From positions 18,056,294 through 18,120,293 of the forward strand of contig CM026400.1 in NCBI GenBank assembly GCA_014843695.1: DNA of 64,000 nt, in the 5' to 3' direction. Of the stretch, positions 32,951-43,930 are shown piece by piece. The notes under the pieces are model-generated. The model worked only from the letters and a program-made list of their open reading frames with translations, had not been told where the DNA came from and ran no database searches. A program made the translations under genes and the position numbers. This stretch comes from Archivesica marissinica. Lineage: Eukaryota > Mollusca > Bivalvia > Venerida > Vesicomyidae. Every line of letters starts with the position of its first letter. Position 1 is the stretch's first letter.

Positions 32951-33442
32951 ACAGGAATATCAGATCACGGCTTGATATATCTGTATTAAATTCCCTACCT
33001 GACACTGTGTTTTTTGGGTGCAAAGATTCCGTTTTCTTTTATGCTTTCCAATGAATGATAACAGCTTTCTCAGTGAAAGAAAACTCCATCTTCCACTGTT
33101 TTGAAACAGTGAAATATGTCATTTTCACTGTCACTGCATGAGATTCGTATTCCTCCGCGGTTATATGTACTTTTGTATTTTAGCTATTTTCTGATAATAA
33201 CGAACAGTTAATTATGAAGTAATATATTTTAATGAAATCGTTTTGTCTGTAGTTTTTAGTTTTGACAGCAAATAGAAACTAACTTGAAATTGATACCGTA
33301 ACTTTTTCTTATTACGGCCGTTCACACATACAGAAGTGGTTATATGGTTGCGCATTGTAGTGAAATGAGGCTCCCGATAGGCAGTTAAAAATGAATACAA
33401 TTTGAAACAAATATTATATTAGCCAAAGTTATTGGATATCAG
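32951..33442 (+). mobile_element. Dispersed element S, modules a and b
   Basis: Module a (32951-33115: CAAACAGGAATATCAGATCA, TTCCCTACCTGACA, TCCAATGAATGATA) recurs at 35128-35305. Module b (33241-33442: GACAGCAAATAGAAACTAAC, TTCTTATTACGGCCGTTCAC, TTATATTAGCCAAAG) recurs at 40794-41000. No coding capacity. Confidence 0.75.
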
Positions 33443-33780
33443 GGAATCGCTATGTGGCATAATCTAATAGCGTGACTTGAACCCCACAAAACACACACAC
33501 AAACAAAAGCATTGTTTTAGGCTTCAAAGCGTGTTTGCCAAATAATTCATTAGTCCTGAGTTATCTCCCGAGTTCTTTCTGATTTCCCATGCTTTTCTGG
33601 GTTGATATTACAGGTAGTGTGGGTGAAACTAATTTGCATAATTAGGGAAATCCCAAATTAGGCAGCGCCTTGATTATGTCATATTAATACGCTTTATATG
33701 CAGAAGTTGATTAGTAAAAAGTAGTTCTCATATTAGATTGCTGTTTTGTCGCATAGTGTATTGGAGTACAGATGTCGTCA
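33443..33780. other. Spacer, no gene
   Basis: Nothing recognised apart from a short (CA)n run at about 33490-33502. Confidence 0.45.
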
Positions 33781-34052
33781 AGTTAGCTTCCTCTTCGTAT
33801 AATCATATTTTGATTGTAAACATAAACACCAATCACAATCATACAGATTGTATATGTAAACATAAACGCAAAATGACCAGCATACAGATTGTATATGTAA
33901 ACATAAATACAATCATACAGATTGTATATGTAAACATAAACACAATCATACAAATTGTATATGTAAACATAAACACAATCATGCATATTGTATATGTAAA
34001 CATAAACATAAAATCACAATCATACAGATTGTATATGTAAACATAAACACAA
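33781..34052. repeat. 33-bp minisatellite, about 7 copies
   Basis: The unit holds ATTGTATATGTAAACATAAAC and ACAATCATACAG. Three times eleven codons keep several frames open; not a gene. Confidence 0.93.
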
Positions 34053-34609
34053 AATTGGGAAAAGGCGTTGATATATTTTGCCTTGTCAGTCATATAAATA
34101 TATTTTAACACTATTGAGTTTCTGATCATGTCATTTTGCCAGAAGTAAATTAGTGAAAAATCGACAGACTGGAACCCAGACTACAACCTGTTGCTAAGCA
34201 GCCACGTTCTACGATTACCATGGATGGCTGTTTAAGACAGGGTTTGGCTGTACATGTATGTAAAATGCGTATTAAACATGTACTATTTGTATGTCGAGGG
34301 AAATAAAGATAGCATATATGTACTGCGACTTGGGAGCTGAAAGATCGCTGCACAATATTTCCCCCGTCAATTGCATATAATATCCTCGAGACAGTGTAAC
34401 CGTGCGGTATTAATACAGGCAAACCTGTTTGCAAAGATCATCTGCATGCATGGTTGTGTCGTACAGTCGATCATTTATCGAACTCGTAAATATTGATGTT
34501 GAATATTAAATCATATGGCCTTTTTTTTCATTATTAATTGCCTTTGATCTTTTGGCATAATGGGATTCGGTCCGTAAATCCTTTTCAGTCCATCTTATAT
34601 ACAGTAAGT
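34053..34609. other. Spacer with a TAAGACAGGGTTTGGCTGTA motif
   Basis: At about 34190-34260: CTAAGCAGCCACGTTCTACG and TGTTTAAGACAGGGTTTGGC, relatives of the GGTTGCTTAAGACAGGTTTG motif at 63766. Otherwise unique and non-coding. Confidence 0.5.
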
Positions 34610-34841
34610 TAACCCATCGTGTGGAAGTCTTCGAGTTCGCTTCCTATGCGAAATGACCCGAATACGCGCTCAGCTTTAGCCGTTACGATTGTGCCCTTAG
34701 ACAAGTCATTTAAATGCCACATTGACTCTTCGTCTCCCTCGTGGTGATGGAGTACATCAGGAATTGAGGCCTCGAAAGTGATTAATATAAGTTGTAAGAA
34801 CTTGTTTCGCAATCGAGCTAAGCTAAATTTGCATATACTAA
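34610..34841 (+). mobile_element. SINE A, diverged
   Basis: Body GCCGTTACGATTGTGCCC, CTCCCTCGTGGTGATGGAG and tail TTGTTTCGCAATCGAGC are clear. The head (TTCGAGTTCGCTTCCTATGC) has lost recognisable A and B boxes. Confidence 0.85.
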
Positions 34842-35127
34842 AGGCGATCCAGGATGGTTAATAGAGACATATGTTAATGGGTGGTCTATATTCGGGTTGT
34901 GGTTTTGAAGGTGTCGAGAGAGAGGGGCATTATCGCGGGTTAGGCTGTAAATAAATATTGACAAGCGTTTCATTCGCATCGTCGCTCCGTCTCAGGCTCA
35001 ATAAACGGGTGTCGTATCTGATTGGAAATCTGCTGGAAGTGCAGACTGGATCTGACGTAATATTTACATTTGAATGTGCACTGTCTAGATTATCTCTAAC
35101 CCTTCTGTCTGTCTGCTTCGTAAGGTC

Positions 35128-35735
35128 AAACAGGAATATCAGATCACGGCTTGATATATCTGTCTTATATTCCCTACCTGACAGCTGGCAAACTGTGGTT
35201 TTTTTGGGGTGTGGAAAGATTCCGTTTTCATTTATCCTTTCCAATGAATGATAGCGTTCTCTCAGTGAACGAAAGCTCCATCTTACACCGCTTGGAAACA
35301 GTGAAATGAAGCATTTTCTCGTGATCAACGAAATATGTATGTCCGCTCGTGGTTAACGCCATTCGTCGAGATACAAATTTCGGTGATTACACGATGAAAT
35401 ACAGACGTATATATAGTCCAGTGGTAAAACGCTGGACTGGTAATCCAGGGATCGCAGGTCTGACCCTAATAAAATGAACAGTCTTTCAGATGGGACGTTA
35501 AACCGAGGTCTCGTTTCGGTGCTTTACACCGTGCACGTAAAAGAACCAGAGGATACTCTGGAATGGGTCTCTCTCTGTATCATTGCACTATCCTCCAAAA
35601 ATCTAAAATAACTAATCTCTTCAGGAGGCGTCGCTCATATGGGCAACCGGTAACGACGATAAATAAACGTAAAACACCAACAATGAAACCAAATCCTATC
35701 TTAAACTAATAAACATAAATATCCTCTATTTGCTT
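35128..35735 (+). mobile_element. Dispersed element S, modules a and c, split by SINE B
   Basis: Module a (35128-35305) is followed by module c: TCTCGTGATCAACGAAATATG, CCGCTCGTGGTTAACGCC, TTTCGGTGATTACACGATG. It resumes after SINE B at 35683 with AATCCTATCTTAAACTAATAA. The undivided module c at 41048-41190 proves the join. Confidence 0.78.
35400..35682 (+). mobile_element. SINE B, full length, inserted in element S
   Basis: Head AGTCCAGTGGTAAAACGCTG, body GATGGGACGTTAAACCGAGG, end CGATAAATAAACGTAAAACA. A short ATGAAA duplication flanks it (35394-35399, 35683-35688). The B-box GGTTCGATCC is partly deleted (GCAGGTCTGACCC). Confidence 0.9.
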
Positions 35736-35795
35736 AATTAAGGGTTTGAATCACACCAACAATTTACATATTTTTTATGATGCATTTGTTATCGT

Positions 35796-35835
35796 TACCC
35801 CCCCCCCCACCCGCGTTTCCCCCCCCCCCCACCAC
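35796..35835. repeat. Poly-C tracts
   Basis: Two runs of 10 or more C separated by ACCCGCGTTT. On the minus strand, this is a potential G-quadruplex-forming stretch. Confidence 0.9.
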
Positions 35836-35879
35836 CACACCGCCCTGGTGATCGGGGTGACACACCCAGAAGTCGTTGT

Positions 35880-36073
35880 ATGTTTTGGAGGATAGTGCAG
35901 GATACAGAAGGTGCTCCAAATTGTAGAAGCATCCCTCGCTCTTTTACATACCCGGGGGATAGCACCGATACATGATACCTCAGTGTATCGTCTCATCTAA
36001 GAGACTGTTAATATTATGAGGGTCAAACGAAGAATCGAACCTGCGAACTGTGGATTCCACTGGATTACTCATC
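35880..36073 (-). mobile_element. SINE B, old copy
   Basis: Diverged reverse copy: TTTGGAGGATAGTGCAGGAT, CTCGCTCTTTTACATACCC, GAGACTGTTAATATTATGAG, B-box AGAATCGAACCTGCGAAC. Confidence 0.75.
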
Positions 36074-36345
36074 ATGTGTTTTACGTTTATTTATCGTCGC
36101 TACCGGTTGCCCATTTGAGAAATGAGTCATTTTAGATGTTTGGAGGATAGTGTAATGATACAGACCGAGACCCATTCCAGAGTATCCTCTGGTTCCTTTA
36201 CATGCACGGTGTAAAGCACCGACACGAGACCTCGGTTTAAAGTCCCATCTGAAAGACTGTTAATTTTATTAGGGTCAGACTGGGGATCGAACCTGCGATC
36301 CATGGATTACCAGTCCGGCGTGTTACCACTGGACTACAGATCCGT
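36074..36345 (-). mobile_element. SINE B
   Basis: Reverse copy, near full length: GTTTTACGTTTATTTATCG, GACCTCGGTTTAAAGTCCC, GGGGATCGAACCTGCGATCC, ACTGGACTACAGATCCGTA. Confidence 0.92.
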
Positions 36346-36398
36346 ATGTGGACTACTCATCCATCTGCTAAGCAGTTTATATAGCGACATTCATTCAG

Positions 36399-36590
36399 GT
36401 GTAGTGAAGGAAGACGCCATGGGTTCACGTAAGGGATTCTCTAAATATCATATGTCGATCGCGCATCCATGTAGAACCCCCAGACCACCCGCAAGCCAAA
36501 TTGAAAGCCTCCTCACAAGAAAATATTCGATGCTCCAGTGGGATTCGAACCTACAACGGCGGAAAGCAACTAACTTGAAGTGAACGACAA
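36399..36590 (-). mobile_element. SINE E-like fragment
   Basis: AGTGAAGGAAGACGCCATGG, ACCCGCAAGCCAAATTGAAAG and the reverse B-box GGGATTCGAACCTACAACG suggest a diverged tRNA-headed SINE near type E. Confidence 0.5.
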
Positions 36591-36626
36591 GAACGACCAC
36601 GTCAGTGTACAAAGCAACATACATCA

Positions 36627-36770
36627 CGGGTTCGATCCCCGCTCATGGAGATTAGTACACAAACTACTGGTTAACCGCAGCAGCCTGCACATATACGGTG
36701 CTATAGGTATACTGCACGTCGCTCGCTCACGTCGGGCAACCGGTAGCGACGATAGAAATAAACGTCAAAT
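36627..36770 (+). mobile_element. SINE D-like fragment
   Basis: B-box GGTTCGATCCCCGCTC, then ACTACTGGTTAACCGC and the end GGGCAACCGGTAGCGACG. Same 3' end type as SINE B and D. Confidence 0.65.
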
Positions 36771-37007
36771 AACATACACAAAGAGAGAATGTACAACCAC
36801 AGTCGCTATATGACCTAAGCTTTAAGTATTAGCCAAACAAAATCATACAACTAAGAGCTGAAAAATCTACGCCTGGAAATACGAACTGAGTATCAATATT
36901 CACATATTAAGTAAGATTCTGTTGCAATGGTGTCGTCGGATTGGTTGAAAAAGTGTAGGGAAGCCCTTAATAGTTATTGGGTATATGGAGCTAGCTCGGC
37001 CAATATG

Positions 37008-37530
37008 AAAGAGGTAACAATACAAGCATGTTGCTTTCTCATCAATCCTACATGTATGTACATAGGAAAGAGGTAACCATACAAGCAGGTTGCTTTCTCA
37101 TCAATCCTACATGCATGTACATAGGAAAGAGGTAACCATACAAGCAGGTTGTTTTATCCTCAATCCTACATGTATGTACATAGGAAAGAGGTAACCATAC
37201 AAGCAGGTTGCTTTCTCCTCAGTCCTACATGTATGTACATAGGAAAGAGGTAACCATACAAGCATGTTGCTTTCACCTCAATCCTACATGTATGTACATA
37301 GGAAAGAGGTAACCATACAAGCATGTTGCCTTCACCTCAATCCTACATGTATGTACATAGGAAAGAGGTAACCATACAAGCATGTTGCTTTCTCCTCAGT
37401 CCTACATGTATGTACATAGGAAAGAGGTAACCATACAAGCAGGTTGCTTTCTCCTCAATCCTACATGTATGTACATAGGAAAGAGGTAACCATACAAGCA
37501 TGTTGCTTTCTCCTCAGTCCTACATGTATG
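37008..37530. repeat. 59-bp minisatellite, about 9 copies
   Basis: The unit holds GGAAAGAGGTAACCATACAAG, CAGGTTGCTTTCTCCTCAAT and CCTACATGTATGTACATA. A single related unit with the same downstream AAATATTGTTTAA lies at 50369-50480. Confidence 0.95.
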
Positions 37531-37707
37531 TAATATTTATACTTGACTAGAAATAAATATTGTTTAAACTAGTAGTGAAAGTTGCTTCTTAGAACTAAAC
37601 ACCAATGTACCATATGTATTTTGGAATACAAGTTGGTGCACACAAAAAACAGCATAATACAAATGCAGGTAGCAGTGTAACATCCAACACCAAAATTAGA
37701 ACAAATT

Positions 37708-37942
37708 GGAAGTCGTGATAGCGCAGTGGATGCGCGTTCGCGTCAGGTGCGAAAGGTCTGGAGTTCGAGCCACGCTGGAGCCGTTACGATTGTGCCCTTA
37801 GGCCTTTAAATTCCACTTTGCCTCTTCTCTCTCCCTCGTGGCGATGGATTCTATCAGGAATGAGGTCTCGAGAGTGATTAATAAAGTTGAAATAACTTGT
37901 TTCGCAATCGAGCTAAAATAAATTTGTATATAAACCAAATTA
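37708..37942 (+). mobile_element. SINE A, full length
   Basis: GGAAGTCGTGATAGCGCAGT, B box GTTCGAGCCACGCTGG, body GGCGATGGATTCTATCAGG, tail TTTCGCAATCGAGC and AAATTTGTATATAAAC. Confidence 0.93.
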
Positions 37943-38817
37943 CATTCAGATGGGCGCCATTTGTCGACAATAATTCTAATAAAAACGTTATTGGTCAATC
38001 CTTTTGGAATTAGCCATTTTCTTGTGGCTCAAAGGTAAATCTGTTGAATAATACAGTCTTTTGTGCCAAACTAGTTTTGTGGAAACAAATACTGACATCA
38101 AAAAGAAACTGGGCACTTGCCTTAGAGGTAAAATATATATTTATGAAAATAATATAGGCACATTTAGTATCAAAATGTGCGAACTATGTGTAAATTATTG
38201 CAATGTGTGAAGGATTATTTTCTTCACTCATGATAGTAAAATCCATAATTCTAAAATTTGCAACGAACCATATAACGCTCAATATAAAGGTATTGTTTTG
38301 TTTTGATGTCAGGATATAGCGGCAATTCCAATATGGGCGTCAGACAATCATTATGAGATTTTACGAAGACATTGCTGCGCCAACTACACAAACAATAACT
38401 TGTCCTTCAAGTTAAGATTCAAAAACAGAAACCTAATAAAATTAAACATCCCACAGACCTAAGCTCTGACTTTGAACAAAACAAAAAATTCAATCCAATT
38501 TCAACACAATTCGAGGAAATGTAAACGTGAGGACGTTTAATGCACGTCGTGTCGTAATTAATTTAGAGGTGAAGTTATTGGCAAATTGGTTTTTATTTGA
38601 CAGTGTCTTGATTGCGTAAATCAGCGAATTGTACAAAGAACACCATTTAATCAAGATCAACGTCATGTACTGTGAACTAGTAACGAACGATTTCACTAGA
38701 ATGTCACAACGCCATACGCAAGGTTGGTGGGTGTATATAGTTGGTGGGTGTATGAATTAAATGTTGTGAAGCACGAGTCTAAATTGATTTGTTAATGGGG
38801 ACACGTGCATGCATGAA
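37943..38817. other. Spacer, no gene
   Basis: AT-rich unique DNA. Frames up to 68 codons have no family features. Confidence 0.5.
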
Positions 38818-39069
38818 TATATCGCCATGAAGGAGAGAGAAGAGACATGTGTAATTGAAATGCCTTGCCTAAGGGCACACTCATAACGGCTCCAGCTGGG
38901 CTCGAACTTCGGACTTTTCGCACCTGAAGCGAATGCCCATCAACTGCGCAATCACGACGTAGTCGGAACTTATAATTCGTTGTTAAGTTTATACAAATTT
39001 ATTTTAGCTCTATTGCGAAACAAGTTCTTACAACTTATATTAATCACTCCGGAGATCTCATTCCTGATA
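38818..39069 (-). mobile_element. SINE A, rearranged
   Basis: Body plus head (38818-38957) come before a tail (38985-39069: AGTTTATACAAATTTATTTT to CTCATTCCTGAT). This order cannot be one simple copy, so it is either two truncated copies or a broken tandem dimer. Confidence 0.8.
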
Positions 39070-39332
39070 TAGACGGCTCTGTAGTTCAATGGTTATCACA
39101 TTGGAATGGTAATCCAGGGATCCTCCGTCTGATCCTAATAATAAAAAACAGTCTTTCAGATGGGACTTTAAACCGAGGTCTCGTGTCGGTGCTTTACACC
39201 GTGCACGCAAAGGAACCCGAGGAGACTGGAAACGGGTCTCTGTCTGTATCATTGCACTATCCTCCAAAAATCTAAACTGATTAATCTCTTCAGGAGGCGT
39301 CGCTCATATGGGCAAATAAATAAACGTAAATC
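39070..39332 (+). mobile_element. SINE B
   Basis: Head GTAGTTCAATGGTTATCAC, body TGGGACTTTAAACCGAGG, end CATATGGGCAAATAAATAAACG. It lacks the CCGGTAGCGACG segment of other copies. Confidence 0.88.
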
Positions 39333-39474
39333 CACCACCACCTATAGTCAATCAGAGTCAAGTATCTGACCAGGAACAATACTGCACACAGTCTTCAGCA
39401 CATTTGTACATTACCATTGTTATATTTACTAGATTCGGTGAAAGGTTGACATTAACCTGATTTAAGGTATGTGG

Positions 39475-39715
39475 AAGTTGTGATAGCGCCGTGGATGCGC
39501 GTTCGCTTCATGTTCGAAATGCCTGGAGTTCGAGCCCCGCTGGAGCCGTTACGATTGTGTCCTTAGGAATGGCATTTAAATTCCACGTTGCCTCTTCTCT
39601 CTCCCTCGTGGCGATGGATTCCATCAGGAATGAGGTCTCTCTCGAGTGATTAATATAAGTTATAAGAACTTGTTTCGCAATCGAGCTTTAAAATAAAATT
39701 GTATAAAGTAAAGTA
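39475..39715 (+). mobile_element. SINE A, full length
   Basis: GTGGAAGTTGTGATAGCGCC, B box GTTCGAGCCCCGCTGG, body GGCGATGGATTCCATCAGG, tail TTTCGCAATCGAGC. Confidence 0.92.
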
Positions 39716-39838
39716 TGTGAGATGGTACGGTGGTCGCCATATCGAACAGGTGGATTTTCTCCGGTTTCCTCCCACACGAATGACCACATAATATTATACG
39801 CTTTCATCCACGCCAAGTTGCAAAATAAATACAGTTTA
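39716..39838 (+). mobile_element. SINE C, head missing, deleted tail
   Basis: GTGAGATGGTACGGTGGTCG, TTCTCCGGTTTCCTCCCAC, CTTTCATCCACGCCAAG, then AAAATAAATACAGTTTAAAC. The ACTCCGG segment and much of the tail are deleted. Confidence 0.82.
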
Positions 39839-40027
39839 AACTAACCTTATTTCGTATTTATTCTCAAGATACCCCTATAAGTCATATCTGTACATTGTTA
39901 TATAGATTTATTGTCATGAATTGTCTCATTCCCCCTTTTCTTCTCTACTAGCCAAATCCATACATCATCATATTGAACAACGTATACAGTTTCTCTACTT
40001 TTCAGCTTTAACATTACTACATGTATA

Positions 40028-40252
40028 TAACTCGCTTCTCACCAATGCAACCCGGGTTCGATCCTCGGACTGGGAAGTATGTGAGATGGTACGGTAGTCG
40101 CCAGATCGGACAGGTGAGTTTTCTCCGGGTACTCGGGTTTCCTCCCACACGAATGACCACATTTACGCTTTCATCAGCGCCAACTAGAGTGAGTAATATA
40201 AGTTGCTAGAACTTGCTTCGCAATCGTTGTAAAATAAATAAAGTTTAAACTT
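40028..40252 (+). mobile_element. SINE C
   Basis: CTCGCTTCTCACCAATGCAAC, B box GGTTCGATCCTCGG, body TTTTCTCCGGGTACTCGGG, tail TTGCTTCGCAATCGTTG. The A-box half of the head is absent. Confidence 0.92.
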
Positions 40253-40793
40253 AAACTTATATAATTCCAATGTGCAGTTATCACTTATTAGTCTGTACCC
40301 CCCCCCCCCATGTAACTCCTCTCTAGTTTTGAAAATGTGAATACAATACGAAGATGGTGGTCATTCTGTTAAATTTTATATGGTAACGCAGATTACTAAT
40401 AAAATATGTTACTTATCGTATTTAATCCCATGTGAAATATAATGCGTCTCAAAGTGCAGTTACCAGGGAGTAATATAAACGACTGTATAATGCTAGCAAT
40501 GCATTTATATGTAATAAAGTAACCTTTACAATATAATCTTTATTATCTCTATTTTATTATAGTAACGTATTTAAAAGAGCGTAACGTAAAACAGCCCCAA
40601 CGCGCAGCTGGCAGAAAACAGGAAAATACTCCACAGGTATTGGTCTTTCAGAAAAACTAGGTCTAGAATCCTTCTCCCATGGGTGAGGGTTCGTCATACT
40701 AGCCCACAGCCTATATAGTCCTATATTTTGATTTGATTTGTAAATATGTTGAGTGACTCATGGTAGATTAACTTTTGTTAAATGAGATATCTC
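40253..40793. other. Spacer, no gene
   Basis: C9-10 run at about 40300; otherwise unique AT-rich sequence. Confidence 0.45.
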
Positions 40794-41200
40794 GTAGTTA
40801 TTATTATTATTTTTAATTTGACAGCAAACAGAAACTGACTTGAAAATTATACTGGAACTATTTCTTATTACGGACGTTCACATTAAGAGACGTGGTAGTG
40901 TAACGTAGCTCAACGAACCTCCAGATATGGGCAGTTAAAATGAATAAAATTTGGAAAACAAATAATTTATTATATTAGCCAAAGTCATTGGAAATCATAA
41001 CAATAAAAGAAGAGTTGTGTTTATTAGTGTAAGATAGAATTTATTTCATCTCGTGATCACCAAAATATGTTTATCCACTCGTGGCTAACGCCACTCACGC
41101 CACGAGTGGAAATGCAAGTGTCGGTGATCACGAGATGAAATCAAATCCTATCTTACACTAATAAACACAACATTATCATCTATACATCAATGCTAGTGTA
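40794..41200 (+). mobile_element. Dispersed element S, modules b and c with foldback
   Basis: Module b (40794-41000) is followed by an intact module c (41048-41190). Module c is a hairpin: CATCTCGTGATCACC at its left pairs with GGTGATCACGAGATG at its right, and CCACTCGTGGC pairs with GCCACGAGTGG. Confidence 0.8.
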
Positions 41201-41305
41201 ACTGTTGCCGACACATAACGTGTGGATTGAACTTTATCTGTTTTGATGTATGTTTCATATCGCGGTGTAGAGTATAGCCGTCTGTAGTAAGCTAATGTAT
41301 ATTAA

Positions 41306-41461
41306 AGAGCGAGCACGGTGGTACGGCGGTCGCCAGATTGGACAGGTGGGATTTCTCCGGGTACTCCGGTTTCCTCCCACACGAATTACCACATATACGC
41401 TTTCATCCGCGCCAACGAGAGTGATTACTATAAGTTGTTAGAACTTGCTTCACAATCATTG
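41306..41461 (+). mobile_element. SINE C, 5' truncated
   Basis: GGTACGGCGGTCGCCAGATTG, TTCTCCGGGTACTCCGGTTT, CGCGCCAACGAGAGTGAT, tail CTTGCTTCACAATCATTG. Confidence 0.88.
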
Positions 41462-42340
41462 CACATGCACTTTACGATTCAGAGAAATATATCAACGCTG
41501 GCCCATATCCAGCTTTTTTCATGAGGGTCGATTCGAGGTCCTGAAGGGACCGAGGCCGCTGGGGTCCGGGTCATGGCCACTTGAACATTTTTTCAATCTA
41601 GATGGTCTGAAACGCCATTTCCTGCAGTATGGTCAATGACGGAGCATGTAATACGGCATTATTATTTGATTTTAATATAGATCATATATGTCAAAGGATG
41701 TCTGACAATGTTTGGACATATATGTAGCAATTACCTGTGCATTAACATAAATCTCCAAACCAACTCGTCTTCCACGGTAATCTCGGTGAACTCGAGTCGT
41801 CCGCCATTTCGTACATAGTTAAAAAGCGACGGCATATAGAGAACGTTCAGAGAAAGCCTCTTATAAACGATTCCCAGGTAGTGCTTGCATCACGAATACT
41901 ATAGTAACTGTGTAAACATTCTAATATAGTTCACATCGGGGAATTATGGGGGGTGGATAGTCCGATTGCTACAACCCTCCCTAGTTACGGGCATGCAACT
42001 TTGCTGACAATGGTACTGATTACGACGTACGAATCAAAGACATACTGGGGGATAGTGAATCGTATGTTCACCGGATACACTAATATAATGTGCAATGATA
42101 GGTCATTGGCAAGAAGGTTGTAACATATCAAATTGGTCCAAATTGTAAATTGATATTGGCTTTATTTCATACATCACTCTGCAATCATTGGTAGCTTGCC
42201 AGAAAGTACGAAATACTGGTTGTGACATTTACTGTATCATCATTCATCATTTCTACAATAGTACACACATTCACTGTATCATCATTTCATCATTTCTACT
42301 ATTGTACACACATTCACTGGTTTACATTCTCGAATTCACT
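41462..42340. other. Spacer, no gene
   Basis: No recognised repeat or coding region. A short near-duplicate (ACACATTCACT with CATCATTTCTAC) occurs at 42240-42320. Confidence 0.5.
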
Positions 42341-43135
42341 ATTTCGACGTCACGAATTCAAGGTTTCAACGTCATGATTTCAACGTCACGAATTCAAGGT
42401 TTCAACGTCATGATTTCGACGTCACGAATTCAAGGTTTCAACGTCATGATTTCAACGTCACGAATTCAAGGTTTCAACGTCATGAATTCAAGGTTTCAAC
42501 GTCATGAATTCAAGGTTTCAACGTCATGATTTCAACGTCACGAATTCAAGGTTTCAACATCATGATTTCAACGTCACTCATGATTTCAACGTCACGAATT
42601 CAAGGTTTCAACGTCATGATTTCAACGTCACGAATTCAAGGTTTCAACGTCATGATTTCAACGTCACGAATTCAAGGTTTCAACGTCATGATTTCAACGT
42701 CACGAATTCAAGGTTTCAACGTCATTTTAACTTCATGAATTCAAGGTTTCAACGTCATGATTTCAACGTCACGAATTCAAGGTTTCAACGTCATGATTTC
42801 AACGTCACGAATTCAAGGTTTCAACGTCATGATTTCAACGTCACGAATTCAAGGTTTCAACGTCATTTTAACTTCATGAATTCAAGGTTTCAACGTCATG
42901 ATTTCAACGTCACGAATTCAAGGTTTCAACGTCATGATTTCAACGTCACGAATTCAAGGTTTCAACGTCATTTTAACTTCATGAATTCAATGTTTCAAAG
43001 TCATGATTTCAACGTCACGAATTCAAGGTTTCAACGTCATGATTTCAACGTCACGAATTCAAGGTTTCAACGTCATGATTTCAACGTCACGAATTCAAGG
43101 TTTCAACGTCATTTTAACTTCATGAATTCACGATT
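42341..43135. repeat. 36-bp satellite, about 20 copies
   Basis: The unit is ACGAATTCAAGGTTTCAACG plus TCATGATTTCAACGTC. Every few units one carries the variant CATTTTAACTTCATGAATTC, giving a higher-order rhythm. The multiple-of-three length yields a 229-codon frame; I treat it as non-coding. Each unit has an EcoRI site (GAATTC). Confidence 0.96.
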
Positions 43136-43204
43136 TCAGCTTCATGAATCGTCGAAGTTTGTGCATAGACATTATTTGTTAAATTTACAATGAATGTGGC
43201 GAAA

Positions 43205-43337
43205 CATGATGCATGTGGTCGTTCGTGTGGGAGGAAACCGGAGTACCCGGAGAAAGCCCACTTGTCCGGTCTGGCAATGGTTCGGGTTGCATGGGCGAGA
43301 AACGATCCTACTAACAATTTCTGCACTAATCGAACAT
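43205..43337 (-). mobile_element. SINE C, internally deleted
   Basis: Reverse copy: GGGAGGAAACCGGAGTACCC, then GTCCGGTCTGGCAATGG joined directly to TTCGGGTTGCATGGGCGAG. It is flanked by inverted CTTCATGAAT / ATTCATGAAG motifs. Confidence 0.8.
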
Positions 43338-43738
43338 CCAATTCATGAAGCTGAAATTGTGAAATAATGAAATAGCGAATTTCATCACCGGTCTTTCGTA
43401 AGAAAGCGGTATCATGAAAAAATTTTCAATACCCAGAATGCATCATTGCCGGTGTAATTGTTGATCATTTTCAGCGAGATGAAGCAAACAGTACTCTGCA
43501 ATTACAGGACTTTGATAAATGTACGACCCATGCCCGTAACCGGAACTACTTAAGTCAGTTCGTCTTATTTCGAATATGTAAATACATGTCAGAACTGTCA
43601 TAGAGTGAATGAGCTTGCCAATCTAGCGAAATGAATAGTAAATACACATATCGCATGATTCACAAACGTAAGGTTACTTACCTTAGTTCAGACATAGTGG
43701 GGCCATTGAATACATCGCCGCATCCTTCTTTGTTTCTT
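43338..43738. other. Spacer, no gene
   Basis: ATTCATGAAGCTGAAATTGTG at 43342 is the reverse of the satellite edge. The rest is unique. Confidence 0.45.
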
Positions 43739-43930
43739 TTTGAGGTTTAAAGTCGCACCAACAGCTTAATATGTCATGTGGAATAATACTTATTGGTGGA
43801 AGAAGAACCAGGCCGCTCAGAGCAGTAGTATAGGCACGTACGTACTGACACCCTGGTAGACCCACCGACCTACCCCAAGCCATCTGGATAGCTTCTCAGA
43901 TTAACACATTCGGTGGGATACGAACAGGGG
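43739..43930 (-). mobile_element. SINE E
   Basis: Reverse copy: GGTTTAAAGTCGCACCAACAG, TTATTGGTGGAAGAAGAACC, CCAAGCCATCTGGATAGC. It leads straight into the 81-bp array, whose first unit may derive from its head. Confidence 0.72.

Noticed and set aside
34958..35328. Frames of 97 and 132 codons on opposite strands
   Set aside because: They fall in dispersed element S and are not preserved in its other copies.
37008..37530. CRISPR-like 59-bp regular repeat
   Set aside because: The whole 59-bp period is conserved, so it is a plain minisatellite.
42504..43193. 229-codon frame with 12-residue repeats
   Set aside because: 36-bp satellite artefact; no start context or non-repeat domain.
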